From Hyphobacterium marinum (GTDB taxonomy: Bacteria > Pseudomonadota > Alphaproteobacteria > Caulobacterales > Maricaulaceae): a DNA stretch of 64,000 nucleotides. Under the pieces are notes generated by a model that made no database searches, had not been told where the DNA came from, and saw only the letters and a list, made by a program, of their open reading frames with translations. Each line of letters opens with the position of its first letter. The stretch's first letter is position 1. Made by a program: the position numbers and the translations under genes. The stretch spans positions 1-64,000 of the forward strand of contig NZ_JAZDRO010000001.1 in NCBI RefSeq assembly GCF_036330325.1, given 5' to 3'. Below, piece by piece: positions 1 through 9,868 of this stretch.

Positions 1-20
1 TCCTCATCGACCTCAACTAG
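1..20 (+). CDS. C-terminal end of an off-window gene (possible)
   Basis: One forward frame reads L-I-D-L-N and then a TAG stop at 18-20. It is followed 33 bases later by a strong forward hairpin with a T tract. This fits the tail of a gene that lies mostly to the left of the window, but five codons cannot identify it. The call rests mainly on the terminator. Confidence 0.3.
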
Positions 21-52
21 TCTGCACCAACAGACAACGCATAAAAGTGAAG

Positions 53-78
53 CGGCCCGGGGAAACCCGGGCCGTTTT
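53..78 (+). terminator. Rho-independent terminator
   Basis: A perfect 9-bp stem (CGGCCCGGG at 53-61, CCCGGGCCG at 66-74) closes a GAAA loop and is followed by TTTT at 75-78. On the other strand the stem is followed by a T-rich run (positions 43-48 are A-rich on the plus strand). It may therefore also end the reverse gene that stops at 92. Confidence 0.8.
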
Positions 79-91
79 GCTTTGCTGAGGG

Positions 92-775
92 TCAGTGGGA
101 GGTGTTGGCGCTGGCCTCCACGAAAGCCCGGAAAATGGCCCGCATCTCGGCGCGATGGATCAACAATTCGGGGTGAAACTGGACGCCCAGCACGAAGCGG
201 TCGTCCTCGGCCTCGACGGCCTGGATCCCGCCATGAGATTCGCGGGCCGAAATCATCAACCCCTTGCCGGTCCGCCGCACGGCCTGGCGATGAAGGGAAT
301 TGACGTTGAGAACGGTGCGTCCGGTGACTTTTGCCAGCCGGGAATTCTCGATGATCTCGATACTTTTACGGAAGATGGCGTAGCCAATCGGTCCGCTGGG
401 ATAGGTCTTGAGGATATCGGGTTCTATCTTCTGGAGAATATCCCCGCCGCGCGAGACATTCAGGAGCTGGCAGCCCCGGCAGATGGCCAGGATCGGCACC
501 TGCTTGTCCCAGCAATGGCGTGCCCAGGCCATTTCCAGCTCGTCGCGGCCATTGTCATAGCGCTTCTTCGGATCGGCCACCCCTTCATAAAGGTGCGGAT
601 TGACGTCATAGCCGCCGCTCAGCAACAGGCCGTCAATGCGGGCGGGACTGCGCCGGTGCCGCTCGGATATCGCTGTCGGGCGTCCGCCGGCAAGCCGTAC
701 TGCAAGCCACAGGGCGGCAAAGACCAGCCAGTCGCCGGAGACGGGTTTGGTAATGCCGATACGCGGTCGGGTCAT
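92..775 (-). CDS. Class I glutamine amidotransferase-like gamma-glutamyl hydrolase (peptidase C26)
   Basis: This 227-residue protein has the peptidase C26/PuuD-type fold of gamma-glutamyl hydrolases. The nucleophile is C99 in the ICRGCQ elbow, and the HPE motif supplies H201 and E203, so the catalytic triad is intact. The N-terminal SGGYDVNP segment is also typical of the family. Members cleave gamma-glutamyl amides such as gamma-glutamyl-GABA; the substrate here is unknown. The gene lies 26 bases downstream of an ATP-grasp ligase on the same strand, so the pair is probably co-transcribed and may act on the same amide-linked compound (inference). It is slightly shorter than E. coli PuuD (about 254 residues). 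Confidence 0.82.
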   Translation of the reverse strand: MTRPRIGITKPVSGDWLVFAALWLAVRLAGGRPTAISERHRRSPARIDGLLLSGGYDVNPHLYEGVADPKKRYDNGRDELEMAWARHCWDKQVPILAICRGCQLLNVSRGGDILQKIEPDILKTYPSGPIGYAIFRKSIEIIENSRLAKVTGRTVLNVNSLHRQAVRRTGKGLMISARESHGGIQAVEAEDDRFVLGVQFHPELLIHRAEMRAIFRAFVEASANTSH

Positions 776-801
776 AAAAACGTTATAGCGGGTCTCGCAG
801 A

Positions 802-2148
802 CTATTTGGCTTTCAATTCCGGCGGCAATTCGCCATGGCGGATCAGCGAGCTGGCTATGAACATGATACCCAGCGCCGCATTCGCATCCTCGGGCGGGAT
901 AAAGTCGTCCGCAGCCTCGTCGACCTCCTTGCCGGCGTCGAGCACCGACTTCACCAGCTTGACCAGGCGCGGCGCATCAAGTGCGCGGCCCACCAGCTTG
1001 CCCATGCGCGTGATGGGATCGGTCTCATCAAGCGGATCGCCCAAATCCTGCCAGGCAGATGACAGGCGCTGGGCGTAATCATCCTTTTCGGCGATTTCCT
1101 GGGCTGCCGAAACGAGCCAGAGCAGCGGGATTTTTGATTTGCGGCCGACGGTCGCCTTGCGTGGCGTATCGGTCTTGCCTGTCGCGGTGAGCTGATAGAG
1201 ATGCCAGGGAAATTCCACACCGCTGGCAATGGAATGGAACAGGCCGGCCCAGAAGCGGGCATTGACCTCGATCAACCAGGCCTTCTCGTCGGGTTTGCCG
1301 GTCCAGCGGTAGTCGATCTCGCAAACCCCGTCCCAGTTCAGGTGGGCGAGCAGTTTCCGGGCTTCCTCGAGGAAGGGCGCATCGTCGACGGTCTCGCGGA
1401 CGACGCCCGCCCCGGTCTTGCGCGGGAAGGAGCGCAGATTGCGATAGGCCATGTGGGCGATGATCTCGCCCTTGTCGCAAAGCGCGCAGAAACAATAATC
1501 CTCGCCGTCGACCATCTGCTGGATGACGGGCCAGGGGCGATCGTCCTCGCCGAGATCCTCGAAATACCCGTTCAAGGAGTCCGCATCGTCATGGCGGTCA
1601 ATGCCGCGCCCGCCGACACCCGACACGGCCTTGGTAAGCACCGGATAAGGCGCGTCGCGGGCGATGTCGCGCACCTCGTCACGGGTTTTCGGCCAGACCG
1701 TCAGCGGCGCGCGGACCCCCGCGGCTTCCGCCGTGCCGATGAGGTTGGACTTCGGCTCCACCCCGTCAATGCTCGACTGGCGCGGAATGGCCAGCTTGAT
1801 CAGCCCGTCGAACCGGTGGGCATGTTCGGCGATGATCCGTGTGTCGGTGAACATCGGCATCAGGACATAGGGCCGATCGTCATCCGGCCGGTATTTGCGG
1901 GCCGCCGCGACGAGATCATCGATAAAGCCGTCCGGATCGTCTTCCCAGTCGGCGTGCACGAAATAGTCCGAGCAGTGCGTCGAGCACTGCAGCACCGTCA
2001 GGTCGAGCGAGTCGCAGCCAATGACCTCGATATCACGGTCATCAAGCACCTGAGCGGCGCTCAGGGCCATAAGGCTGCGTCCATAGGTCAGGAGGACGCG
2101 GCCCTTGTAGCGGCTCTCGTCCTCGGCCTTGCGGCGTTTCGATTTCAT
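802..2148 (-). CDS. ATP-grasp carboxylate-amine ligase-like protein
   Basis: The 448-residue product has ATP-grasp features. There is a Rossmann-like N-terminal part (VLLTYGRSLMAL), a glycine-rich nucleotide loop (KAVSGVGGRGI), and the metal-binding IEVNARFW segment near residues 291-300. ATP-grasp ligases activate a carboxylate as acyl-phosphate and join it to an amine or thiol. The closest-looking relatives are single-protein ATP-grasp enzymes, not CarB or DdlA, and the substrate cannot be told. The ATG overlaps the stop of the upstream small gene in an ATGA arrangement, which fixes the start and implies translational coupling. Downstream lies a gamma-glutamyl hydrolase-like gene, suggesting synthesis and breakdown of one amide product (inference). 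Confidence 0.75.
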   Translation of the reverse strand: MKSKRRKAEDESRYKGRVLLTYGRSLMALSAAQVLDDRDIEVIGCDSLDLTVLQCSTHCSDYFVHADWEDDPDGFIDDLVAAARKYRPDDDRPYVLMPMFTDTRIIAEHAHRFDGLIKLAIPRQSSIDGVEPKSNLIGTAEAAGVRAPLTVWPKTRDEVRDIARDAPYPVLTKAVSGVGGRGIDRHDDADSLNGYFEDLGEDDRPWPVIQQMVDGEDYCFCALCDKGEIIAHMAYRNLRSFPRKTGAGVVRETVDDAPFLEEARKLLAHLNWDGVCEIDYRWTGKPDEKAWLIEVNARFWAGLFHSIASGVEFPWHLYQLTATGKTDTPRKATVGRKSKIPLLWLVSAAQEIAEKDDYAQRLSSAWQDLGDPLDETDPITRMGKLVGRALDAPRLVKLVKSVLDAGKEVDEAADDFIPPEDANAALGIMFIASSLIRHGELPPELKAK

Positions 2149-2498
2149 CGGATGACATTATCCTGGGCAAAGGCAGCCATGCAGGCATGGTAGCGCGGGT
2201 TGGACTGGCGCAGCAGCCGGGCAAATGCGCGCGGTGCATGGTCTTCAAGGCGGACAAGCGCCGCATCAAGCAAACGCAATCGACGGCGTATACCGGCCGC
2301 GGTACGGCGGCAGGCCGGACTGCAGGACGTCAGCACGACCAGGCCCATCGCCATCACCGGCAGACCCAGCGGGATCGGGGTGACCGCGATGACGGCACCG
2401 GCTCCGGTCAGGAGCAAGCCGCCCGCAATCTGCATGGCGCTGAATAGCGAGCGCGTGAGCGTTGCCTGGGCCGGAATATGGCGCGTTGCGTGTTCCAT
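2145..2498 (-). CDS. Small membrane protein, function unknown
   Basis: A 117-residue protein with a hydrophobic stretch at about residues 20-63, enough for one hairpin or two short transmembrane segments, followed by an arginine-rich cytoplasmic tail. I do not recognise a family. Its stop codon overlaps the ATG of the ATP-grasp gene (ATGA), which strongly supports it being translated. The start ATG at 2498 has only a weak upstream purine run. It is the first gene of the apparent three-gene unit running down to 92. A role as membrane partner of the ligase is conjecture. Confidence 0.6.
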   Translation of the reverse strand: MEHATRHIPAQATLTRSLFSAMQIAGGLLLTGAGAVIAVTPIPLGLPVMAMGLVVLTSCSPACRRTAAGIRRRLRLLDAALVRLEDHAPRAFARLLRQSNPRYHACMAAFAQDNVIR

Positions 2499-2591
2499 GA
2501 CCGGTAAACGCGCCGAACGGCCCGCGCGTTCCCGACCCCCGGCCGCGGGCGCAGTCGGGACCGCTCTGCCGGCGACCAGGACACGCCGGGC

Positions 2592-5500
2592 CTACCGGCC
2601 GAGACGCCAGCCGCCCGCAGGTCCGCCCACAATGAGCTGCGGCGTTTCGTTGTCGTTGGCGGCCGGGTCCATCACGGCCCGGTAGTCTCCGGGCTGAGCG
2701 CAGGATGAGAACGTCAAATTAGCAACCGAGAGCCCAGGTGCCCCAGACGGGGCAGCACTGGCGGCTCCGTTGACAAGACAACCACCGAGAACACCGCTGA
2801 TCGACCCGTCTCCCGCAACCGTCAGCCCTTCTCCGCGGCGTGCATCGCGTTCGGTATAGCGTCCCGGCGCGATCATTCCATCACCCCGGTCAGACCGCGC
2901 ATCGCGAACGCCCCAGAGTTCACCCACCGTCTCGGCCCAGGGGGCTCCAATCCGGATGTCGCCCTGCAGCGTCCAGTAGCCGGTCAGATGGCCAGCGCGG
3001 AAGCGGGCCGCCCCGTCCACTTCGCCCGGGAGCGGGGTGTCCAGGTCTAAGGTCGTGATGGCAGTGCCGGTGTCGATCAGGGCATTGCCGTCCTCGAACA
3101 CATAGAGCGAGGCACGCGCCAGTCCGGGCCAGACCCCGTCGGGCTGGCGAACCAGCGCGCTCCACCGGCCCGCGGGCAGACCGTTCGCGATTTCCGCTTC
3201 ATTCGCCGACGGAGCGGGAGCCGTCACGGCCGCACTCGTGGCCGAGCGGATCGCGCCTGTTGCATCGCTGAAGCGCAGGAAGACACGCGCGTTGGCCGGG
3301 TCGAACGCGATGCCGCCTGTACTCGTGTCACGGACAAAGGCTGCGAAGAACAGCGGCGTCGAACCTGACATTGGCACGGTCACGCTGGCTGCGCGCGGGG
3401 TCACGCAGGCCGCTGTCGCGGAATCGATCTGGCAGAGGTCAATCGTCACCGGCAGCACGGCTGCGCCCGTGTCGGCCGCGACGGTCAGGGTGACATCATT
3501 GGGTCCACCCGAACCGTCACCGACGCCGATATTGAGCGCGGCGGCGGAGATGATCCCCACACCCCCGGCAGACGGAATGCGGATTACGCCATCGCCGGAT
3601 GGTGTCGCACTGCTGGAGAGAATGTCCGGCGTCGGGGCCGCACCGATGTTCAGGAGCACCGAGTTGACACCCACAATCGGGTCGAGACTGGCATTCTCGC
3701 AATCGATGACCGGCAGGAAGTCATAGCCGCCCGCTGCGGTCAGAGCCGTAGGCAACAATTCCAGCACGAAGCTGAGCGTGCCGCCTGACGGAAGATCGAA
3801 CAGCGGGTCAGCGGGGCCGATGGGCATGTTCGAACCGTCGACCTGGCGGTAGGACAAGGTCACGGGCGCACCGGAAGGCGCGGCGACCGTACAGCCTTGC
3901 GCCGGGCTGGTCGTGCGGCTGACGACCGAGAGAAAGGCAGACATGGCCGGGCCGCCGACATGGCCCGACCGGGCCCCGGGCAGGGTCGAGGCGACAATCC
4001 GGCCGGCTGGCGGTGTATCGAGCGTGAAACGGGCGGAGACCGTCTGGTCCGCATTCATTGGCACGACGCAGCTCGCAGTGGATGTCCCGGCGCATGGCCC
4101 GGCCGTCCAGCCCGCGAACGTCGAGCCGGTATCGGCCGCTGCGGTCAGGGTGACGTCAGCACCCACCGTATACTCCTCGGTACAGTCGGTGCCGCAGCTG
4201 ATCCCCGCGGAGGCACTGGTGACCGTACCGGCCCCGACGCCGGGCAGTGTCACGGTCAGCGTGCGCAGCGTGTCGCTGGCTATAGAGAATTGAGCCGCCG
4301 CCTGATTGTCATTACCTGCAAGATCCGTCGCAGTCCCTGATCCGATTTCGACGGTCACAGGGCTCTGGCTGGTTGGCGTGATTGTGACACTGTAGAGCGT
4401 CTCGTATCCGGCCGGCCAGCTCCAGGTGTCAGGGGCAAAAGTCAGGTTGGACGCGGTTCCGTTGCCCACGACCAGATCCCCGATCTCAAACCCTGTAACC
4501 GGTTCGTTGAAAGTGATGTCCAAGGTGAAGGCACCGCTGACCGGCGCAGCCGCGTTGGTCGCCAGCGTGGCCGTCGCACCGGTGTTGTCGACGATAAAAG
4601 TGTTGTTGTTGGCACCCGTCGGAGCTGTATTCACCAGCGCATTGCCCGCCAGGTCGGCAATGTCCGGGGCAGACACTAAAGTCAGCGTGACGACACCATT
4701 CAGATCGGCCAGATCGCCTCCTGACGCCGTGACATCATAAGCCGTGTTCGAAAAGGCCTGAGCCGGGAATGTCGGCGTGCCGTTCGACACCATTGACGGC
4801 GGGAGACCTGCCGCAACAGGCGAAGCCTGCACCGTTGCGGTAGTCCCATCCAGGTTGAAGTCGGCAGAATCAACCCCGGCGACACTTTCATCAAAGGTCA
4901 CACGCCAATAAAGTGTGTCCGACCCCGTCGGATTCAGTTCAGTCGGGGCTACCCTCTGAATGGTCGCAAGCCGGGGTGCCATTTGGTCGTACGTGGCGGC
5001 AAACCGCACCGAAGCCTGGCTTCCGTTTCCGGCAAGGTCGGTTGCGGCATCGTCAGCGATATCGACTGTGACGATGCCCGAAAGCGAGGGTGTGATCGTG
5101 ACGCTGTAGAGCGCTTCGTATCCGGCCGGCCAGCTCCACGTGTCGGGGGTGGAGGTCAGGTTGGACGCCGTTCCGTTGCCTACAACCAGATCCCCGATCT
5201 CGAACCCTGTAATGGGTTCGTTGAAGGCGATCTCCAGGATAAAGGCCGTATTGACCGAGGAGGGGCCGGACCAGGTGATCGTCGAACCGGCATTGTCAAC
5301 GACAAAGGTATTGTTGTTTGCGCTCGTCGGCGTGGTGTCGGCCAGAGCATTCCCGGCCAGGTCAGTGATATTCTGGCCCGAAGAAAAGTCCAGCGTCACA
5401 GTCCCGTTCAGATCTGCAAGATCACCACCGGAAACCAGGACATCATAATGGCGTGTCCCGGACGTGGCAGCCGGCGCAGATACTCCCGTTTGCCCTTGGG

Positions 5501-8500
5501 GGTCACTGGCTTGCGGCGTGATTTCGCTGACAATTGCTGTGGTTCCGGTGACGATGAAATCGCCCGCGTCGACCTGTGTAACCTCTTCGTCGAAAGTCAC
5601 GCGCCAATGTAGCGTGTCGGAACCGGTCGGATTCAGCTCGGTCGGGGCGATCCGGGTGATGGATGCCACCCGGGGCGCTACCTGATCGTTGATGATCGAC
5701 CAGCTGCGCTCATCGGTGCCGGTTGGCGCGGTGTCGGCCAGCGCATTGCCCGCTGCATCTTCAATATCCTGACCGCCGGCGAAGCCCAGCGTCACGATCG
5801 CATTGATGGTGGCGAGATCACCGCCCGAGACCTGTATGTCATAGATGGCGGTACTGACCGCCGTGACCCCCGTCACCGAAGCCGTCGTCCCGGTAACTGC
5901 GAAATCATTGCCGGACACGTTCGACACCGGTTCGCTGAATGTCACGCGCCAGGTCAGCGCATCGGCATCGGTCGGGCTGACCGTGGGGGTGAGGCGCGCG
6001 ATGGAGGCCACGCCGGGGGCGGTCAGGTCCGCCAGAATGGAGAACTGGCTTGCCGCCAGGCTGGGATTCCCGACCGCGTCATTGGCCGCTCCGGCGGCGA
6101 CATCCACCGTCACCGGCCCGTCACTCGCCGGTGTGATCGTCACCGTGTAGCTGGCCGAAGCGGGAAGGGGCGCGGTCGATGGCGCGCCATCACCGGCCGG
6201 AGCGACGGCGGCAAAGTCCGACGCTGTCCCGTTCCCGATGACGAGGTCTTCCACGGTAAAGGCGGTGACCGCCTCGCTGAACGCGATGTTCAGTGTGAAT
6301 GGGCCAGACGGAATCGTGGCACCGGTCGACAGCGCCACAGACGGCGATGTGTTGTCGAGCGTGTAGGTCGGTGCATGGGTTCCGAACGGTGTCGTGTCGG
6401 CAAAGGTGTTCCCGCCATAGTCAGTAATGTTCTGACCGGGTGCCAGGCCCAGGGTCACATCACCATTCAATCCGGCCAGATCACCGCCGGAGACCGAGAT
6501 CTCATAGCGCGTTCCGCCCGCGTCAGAAGTCACATCGGTGATCGCTGCGCTGGTTCCGGTCACGGTGAAATCCGCCGCATCCACATCGATCGTGTTTTCA
6601 TTGGTCTGGAACAGCCAGACCAGGACATCCGCGGACGTCCGGGCATCGGCGGGCGTCAGGCGCTGCAGATTGAACACTCGCGGCGGAGTTTGATCGTCAT
6701 CCACTTCAAGCTGGGCACCGAAGCCGAGATTGCCGGCCGGATCGCTGAAAGCATTACCCTCAAGCAGGATCTCTATCTGGGCATTGGGCGTCGGCGTAAT
6801 CAGAACCGAATAAGTCGTGCCACTGCCACTGAAGTTGGACGCGGTAGCATTGGTCAGGCTGAGATCGCCGATCACGAAGTCCTCCACGGTTTCGGAGAAC
6901 TCGATATCCAGCGTGAACGGGCCGGACACGGTCCGGTGGCCGGATGTAACGATGCCAGCCGTTGTGGAGAGCGTCACTGTCGGGCGCGTGGAATCTACCG
7001 TGCCGACAAACTGGGTGGCCGCCGTGTTGTCATTACCGGCAGAGTCCTGCGCGGCCCCGGCCGGGATATCGATCGTGAACGGTGAGTCATTGGGTGCCAT
7101 CGTGACGGTGTAGACCGCGCCCGAACCCGAAAAGTCATACCTCCCGGTATTGCTGCGGACGATATCGTTCACATCGAACCCGGTCACGGGCTCCGAGAAG
7201 GTGATGGTGATATCAAAGTCGCCATTCACCAGGGTGCCCGCGGCGGAGGTAATTTCAACGGACGGCACGATGTTGTCGAGCGTGTAGGTAAGCTCCGCGC
7301 CTGCCGGAATAGTCCGGTCCATAACGTTGCCGTAGTCGTCCTGGAAATCGGTATCGGCGAGGCCAAGCGTGACGTCTCCATTGAGACCGGCCAGATCGCC
7401 GCCGGAAACGGTGACATCAAAGCCAATTGAAAAGCGCGAGACGTTCGTGACTGTCGCGGTCGATCCGGCGACCGTGAAAGCCGAGGTGGGCAGGTCGAAA
7501 CTTCCATCGATCTGCGAGAAGGTCAGACGCCAGACGAGGCTGTCTGCATTCGTCAGCGATCCAGCCGGCGTCAGACGCGTGATCGACGCCAGCGCGGGGT
7601 CAGAATTGCGGACATCAAAGACTTCGTCGGTCGCGGGCTCAGTCCCGGCCAGCGTATTTCCGACACTGTCTGCAATGTCCTGGCTTCCCGAAAAATTGAG
7701 CCCGACCTCCCCGTCCAGCGCAGCGAGATCGCCGCCGGATGCCGTGACGAGCCAAGTCGTGGAGCTGGGCAAGGGAGCGGGGAAGGACGCAATTCCGGAC
7801 GTCTCGGCCTGATCAGCAGCCGGAACAGAGACTGACAGCCCCGCGGTTGTACCTGTCAATGCGAAGTCCGCTGCATCGACCGTAACGGCCTCGCTGAAGG
7901 TCACTTGCCAGGTCAGGGTATCGGAGTTGGTCTTGCTGGCCGACGGGGATTGCCGCGCGAACGCGAGCGCCGCAGGCGCGGCATTGTCCATCGTATAGCC
8001 CTCGGGTGTGGTCTGCGGACTGCGGACGGTCATTACATTATTGGCCGCATCACGGATGTTTCCGTCCGTCCGGCCATTCAACGTGATTGTCGTGTTACTG
8101 AGGCTGTCCAGATTCCCGCCTGACACGGTCACCCGGTAAACCGACGCGCTGACAGGCGTCACGTTGGTGATCGTCGCCGTCGTGTTGGCGGGCGCGTAGT
8201 CGAGCGTATAGATATCAAAATCCCCGGCATCGACGTTGGTCACGTCCTCGCTGAAGGTCACCGTGAATGTCAGGGAGTCTGCATTGGTGGTCGCTTCGGA
8301 CGGGCTGAACCGTGCGACAGAAGCAATGCGCGGATTGGCGCGATCGTAGGCGATCTGGAATTGTGCCGGTGCCACGACTCCGTTTCCGGCAGCATCGGAG
8401 AATCCATTTTCGGCCAGGTCGAGCGTCAACGTGCCCTGGGCCCCCTGTTGAGGCCGCGCCCGCATCACGTAGTTCGCGCCACTGCCGGTTACGGACAGCC

Positions 8501-9680
8501 GGCTTCCGCCACTCATTGTCCAGACACCCGTATTGCCGATATTCGTCATCGGCTCCGAGAACTGGATATTGATGTCGAACTCGCCGGTAACCGGAGCAGC
8601 CGCAGCCGTGGACAGTGTTACTGTCGGTCGGGTGGTATCGATGACCGCCGAGAATTGCGGTGCAGCCACATTGCCAAACCCGTCGGAATCGACCGCGGCA
8701 CCGGCCGCTATGTCCAGCGTCATCGTACCATCGCCGGTGGGCGTCATGGTCACCGAACCTGACCGGCCATTGAATGTGAAGCCGGATAATGTCGCCCCGG
8801 ATGCCGTCAGGTCACTGACGTCGAACCCGGTAATATTGCTTTCCGAAAACACGATGGTGACGGTTATGGCACTGGTGCAGGGGCAGGCAGCACCGGGTTT
8901 GAAAATGCTGACAGTCGGCGGATCGATATCGGCATTGATGGAAAACTGGGTGGCCGCCGTATTCTGGTTCGAGGCCTCGTCGTAGACGGCATTCTCGGGC
9001 AGATCGACCGTAACGGGCCCGTCCGCGGCCGGGCGAATGACGATGGTCGCGCCCGTCTGATACCCCTCACCGGTCGATGTGAGGGTGAAGCTTTCGATTG
9101 TACCGTTGCCGACGACGATATCGCTCTGGGTCAGCGTGCCGTTGATGATGGAATCGGTCCATTCTGTGGGTGTCGGCGGGAAAGCCAGATTGACCGTGAA
9201 GGGCTGGGAAACAGGGGCCACCGCGGCCGATGTAAAAACCGGCGCCGGGCGCGTATTGTTGACATTGACATGCGTCCAGCCGCCCAGCGAAGCGATGGTC
9301 GTCAGCGGATTGCCCGCCAGATCGGTGATGTCCTGCCCGCCTGCGAGGCCAAGCGACAAATCGGTATCGGCGATGTCGGCCAGATCTCCACCGGATATTT
9401 CGAGGCTATATGCGTTCTCGTAGGGACTGGAAAAATCGGTGATCGTCGCGGTTGATCCCACCACGGTGAAATCGCTGGCGTCGATGTTGTTCACCGGTTC
9501 GGTGAAGAGCAGCTGGATGTACTGGATGTCATCGTTGGAATAGAGCGCCGAGGATACGCTCTGAACGCGGGGTGCGGTTACATCCTGGGCCGCGGCCGGA
9601 CCGGCGATCAGACCCGCTCCTGCCGAAACCGAAAAGCCGACCAGGATCAGTTTGATGAACCCGCGAATCGAAGCCAGCAT
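2592..9680 (-). CDS. Giant secreted protein with 16 Ig-like modules and an InlB-type repeat
   Basis: The start is set at the ATG at 9680. It has an AAGGGG ribosome site and opens a signal peptide (MLASIRGFIKL to PAAAQ, cleavage near residue 32); the frame stays open upstream but looks non-coding. The mature 2362-residue protein has about sixteen modules of two kinds. Type A carries LTWRVTFSEPV, DFxVTGTTA, SGGDLAxLNG and DxAGNxLADT. Type B carries PTVTLST, FSEPVTGF, NGTASNF, VTITPxxxGPVTVDIxAGA and DxAGN, resembling bacterial Ig-like (Big_12-like) domains. Near residues 1806-1888 there is a divergent InlB B-repeat-like domain (GAGTVTS, FAGWTAGPCAGT, VSARF). The last 350 or so residues show no autotransporter barrel, sortase motif or obvious membrane anchor. 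A surface or matrix role is inferred. The gene is transcribed away from the MFS gene. Confidence 0.85.
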   Translation of the reverse strand: MLASIRGFIKLILVGFSVSAGAGLIAGPAAAQDVTAPRVQSVSSALYSNDDIQYIQLLFTEPVNNIDASDFTVVGSTATITDFSSPYENAYSLEISGGDLADIADTDLSLGLAGGQDITDLAGNPLTTIASLGGWTHVNVNNTRPAPVFTSAAVAPVSQPFTVNLAFPPTPTEWTDSIINGTLTQSDIVVGNGTIESFTLTSTGEGYQTGATIVIRPAADGPVTVDLPENAVYDEASNQNTAATQFSINADIDPPTVSIFKPGAACPCTSAITVTIVFSESNITGFDVSDLTASGATLSGFTFNGRSGSVTMTPTGDGTMTLDIAAGAAVDSDGFGNVAAPQFSAVIDTTRPTVTLSTAAAAPVTGEFDINIQFSEPMTNIGNTGVWTMSGGSRLSVTGSGANYVMRARPQQGAQGTLTLDLAENGFSDAAGNGVVAPAQFQIAYDRANPRIASVARFSPSEATTNADSLTFTVTFSEDVTNVDAGDFDIYTLDYAPANTTATITNVTPVSASVYRVTVSGGNLDSLSNTTITLNGRTDGNIRDAANNVMTVRSPQTTPEGYTMDNAAPAALAFARQSPSASKTNSDTLTWQVTFSEAVTVDAADFALTGTTAGLSVSVPAADQAETSGIASFPAPLPSSTTWLVTASGGDLAALDGEVGLNFSGSQDIADSVGNTLAGTEPATDEVFDVRNSDPALASITRLTPAGSLTNADSLVWRLTFSQIDGSFDLPTSAFTVAGSTATVTNVSRFSIGFDVTVSGGDLAGLNGDVTLGLADTDFQDDYGNVMDRTIPAGAELTYTLDNIVPSVEITSAAGTLVNGDFDITITFSEPVTGFDVNDIVRSNTGRYDFSGSGAVYTVTMAPNDSPFTIDIPAGAAQDSAGNDNTAATQFVGTVDSTRPTVTLSTTAGIVTSGHRTVSGPFTLDIEFSETVEDFVIGDLSLTNATASNFSGSGTTYSVLITPTPNAQIEILLEGNAFSDPAGNLGFGAQLEVDDDQTPPRVFNLQRLTPADARTSADVLVWLFQTNENTIDVDAADFTVTGTSAAITDVTSDAGGTRYEISVSGGDLAGLNGDVTLGLAPGQNITDYGGNTFADTTPFGTHAPTYTLDNTSPSVALSTGATIPSGPFTLNIAFSEAVTAFTVEDLVIGNGTASDFAAVAPAGDGAPSTAPLPASASYTVTITPASDGPVTVDVAAGAANDAVGNPSLAASQFSILADLTAPGVASIARLTPTVSPTDADALTWRVTFSEPVSNVSGNDFAVTGTTASVTGVTAVSTAIYDIQVSGGDLATINAIVTLGFAGGQDIEDAAGNALADTAPTGTDERSWSIINDQVAPRVASITRIAPTELNPTGSDTLHWRVTFDEEVTQVDAGDFIVTGTTAIVSEITPQASDPQGQTGVSAPAATSGTRHYDVLVSGGDLADLNGTVTLDFSSGQNITDLAGNALADTTPTSANNNTFVVDNAGSTITWSGPSSVNTAFILEIAFNEPITGFEIGDLVVGNGTASNLTSTPDTWSWPAGYEALYSVTITPSLSGIVTVDIADDAATDLAGNGSQASVRFAATYDQMAPRLATIQRVAPTELNPTGSDTLYWRVTFDESVAGVDSADFNLDGTTATVQASPVAAGLPPSMVSNGTPTFPAQAFSNTAYDVTASGGDLADLNGVVTLTLVSAPDIADLAGNALVNTAPTGANNNTFIVDNTGATATLATNAAAPVSGAFTLDITFNEPVTGFEIGDLVVGNGTASNLTFAPDTWSWPAGYETLYSVTITPTSQSPVTVEIGSGTATDLAGNDNQAAAQFSIASDTLRTLTVTLPGVGAGTVTSASAGISCGTDCTEEYTVGADVTLTAAADTGSTFAGWTAGPCAGTSTASCVVPMNADQTVSARFTLDTPPAGRIVASTLPGARSGHVGGPAMSAFLSVVSRTTSPAQGCTVAAPSGAPVTLSYRQVDGSNMPIGPADPLFDLPSGGTLSFVLELLPTALTAAGGYDFLPVIDCENASLDPIVGVNSVLLNIGAAPTPDILSSSATPSGDGVIRIPSAGGVGIISAAALNIGVGDGSGGPNDVTLTVAADTGAAVLPVTIDLCQIDSATAACVTPRAASVTVPMSGSTPLFFAAFVRDTSTGGIAFDPANARVFLRFSDATGAIRSATSAAVTAPAPSANEAEIANGLPAGRWSALVRQPDGVWPGLARASLYVFEDGNALIDTGTAITTLDLDTPLPGEVDGAARFRAGHLTGYWTLQGDIRIGAPWAETVGELWGVRDARSDRGDGMIAPGRYTERDARRGEGLTVAGDGSISGVLGGCLVNGAASAAPSGAPGLSVANLTFSSCAQPGDYRAVMDPAANDNETPQLIVGGPAGGWRLGR
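4262..9584 (-). repeat. Coding array of alternating A/B Ig-like modules
   Basis: By eye I count eight A-type and eight B-type modules of roughly 90-130 residues each. The order from the N terminus is A B B B A A A B B A B A A B A B. The two most C-terminal A-B pairs are the most alike, including a shared TWSWPAGYE insert in the B module, which points to recent duplication. Confidence 0.75.
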
Positions 9681-9868
9681 GGCAAATCCCCTTAACGCCG
9701 GGTCTGGTCTGCCCGGCTCCTGATTACGATCAGTGCCCCTTGACGAATGGCGATTGGCACACGTCGGCGATCGTTGAGGAAAGCGTCCCTTGCCCCTGAT
9801 CGGGAAACAATCACCCAAATGGGTGGCAATGGGGGACACTGATGCCGTCGCCGGTGTAGGGTCGCACG

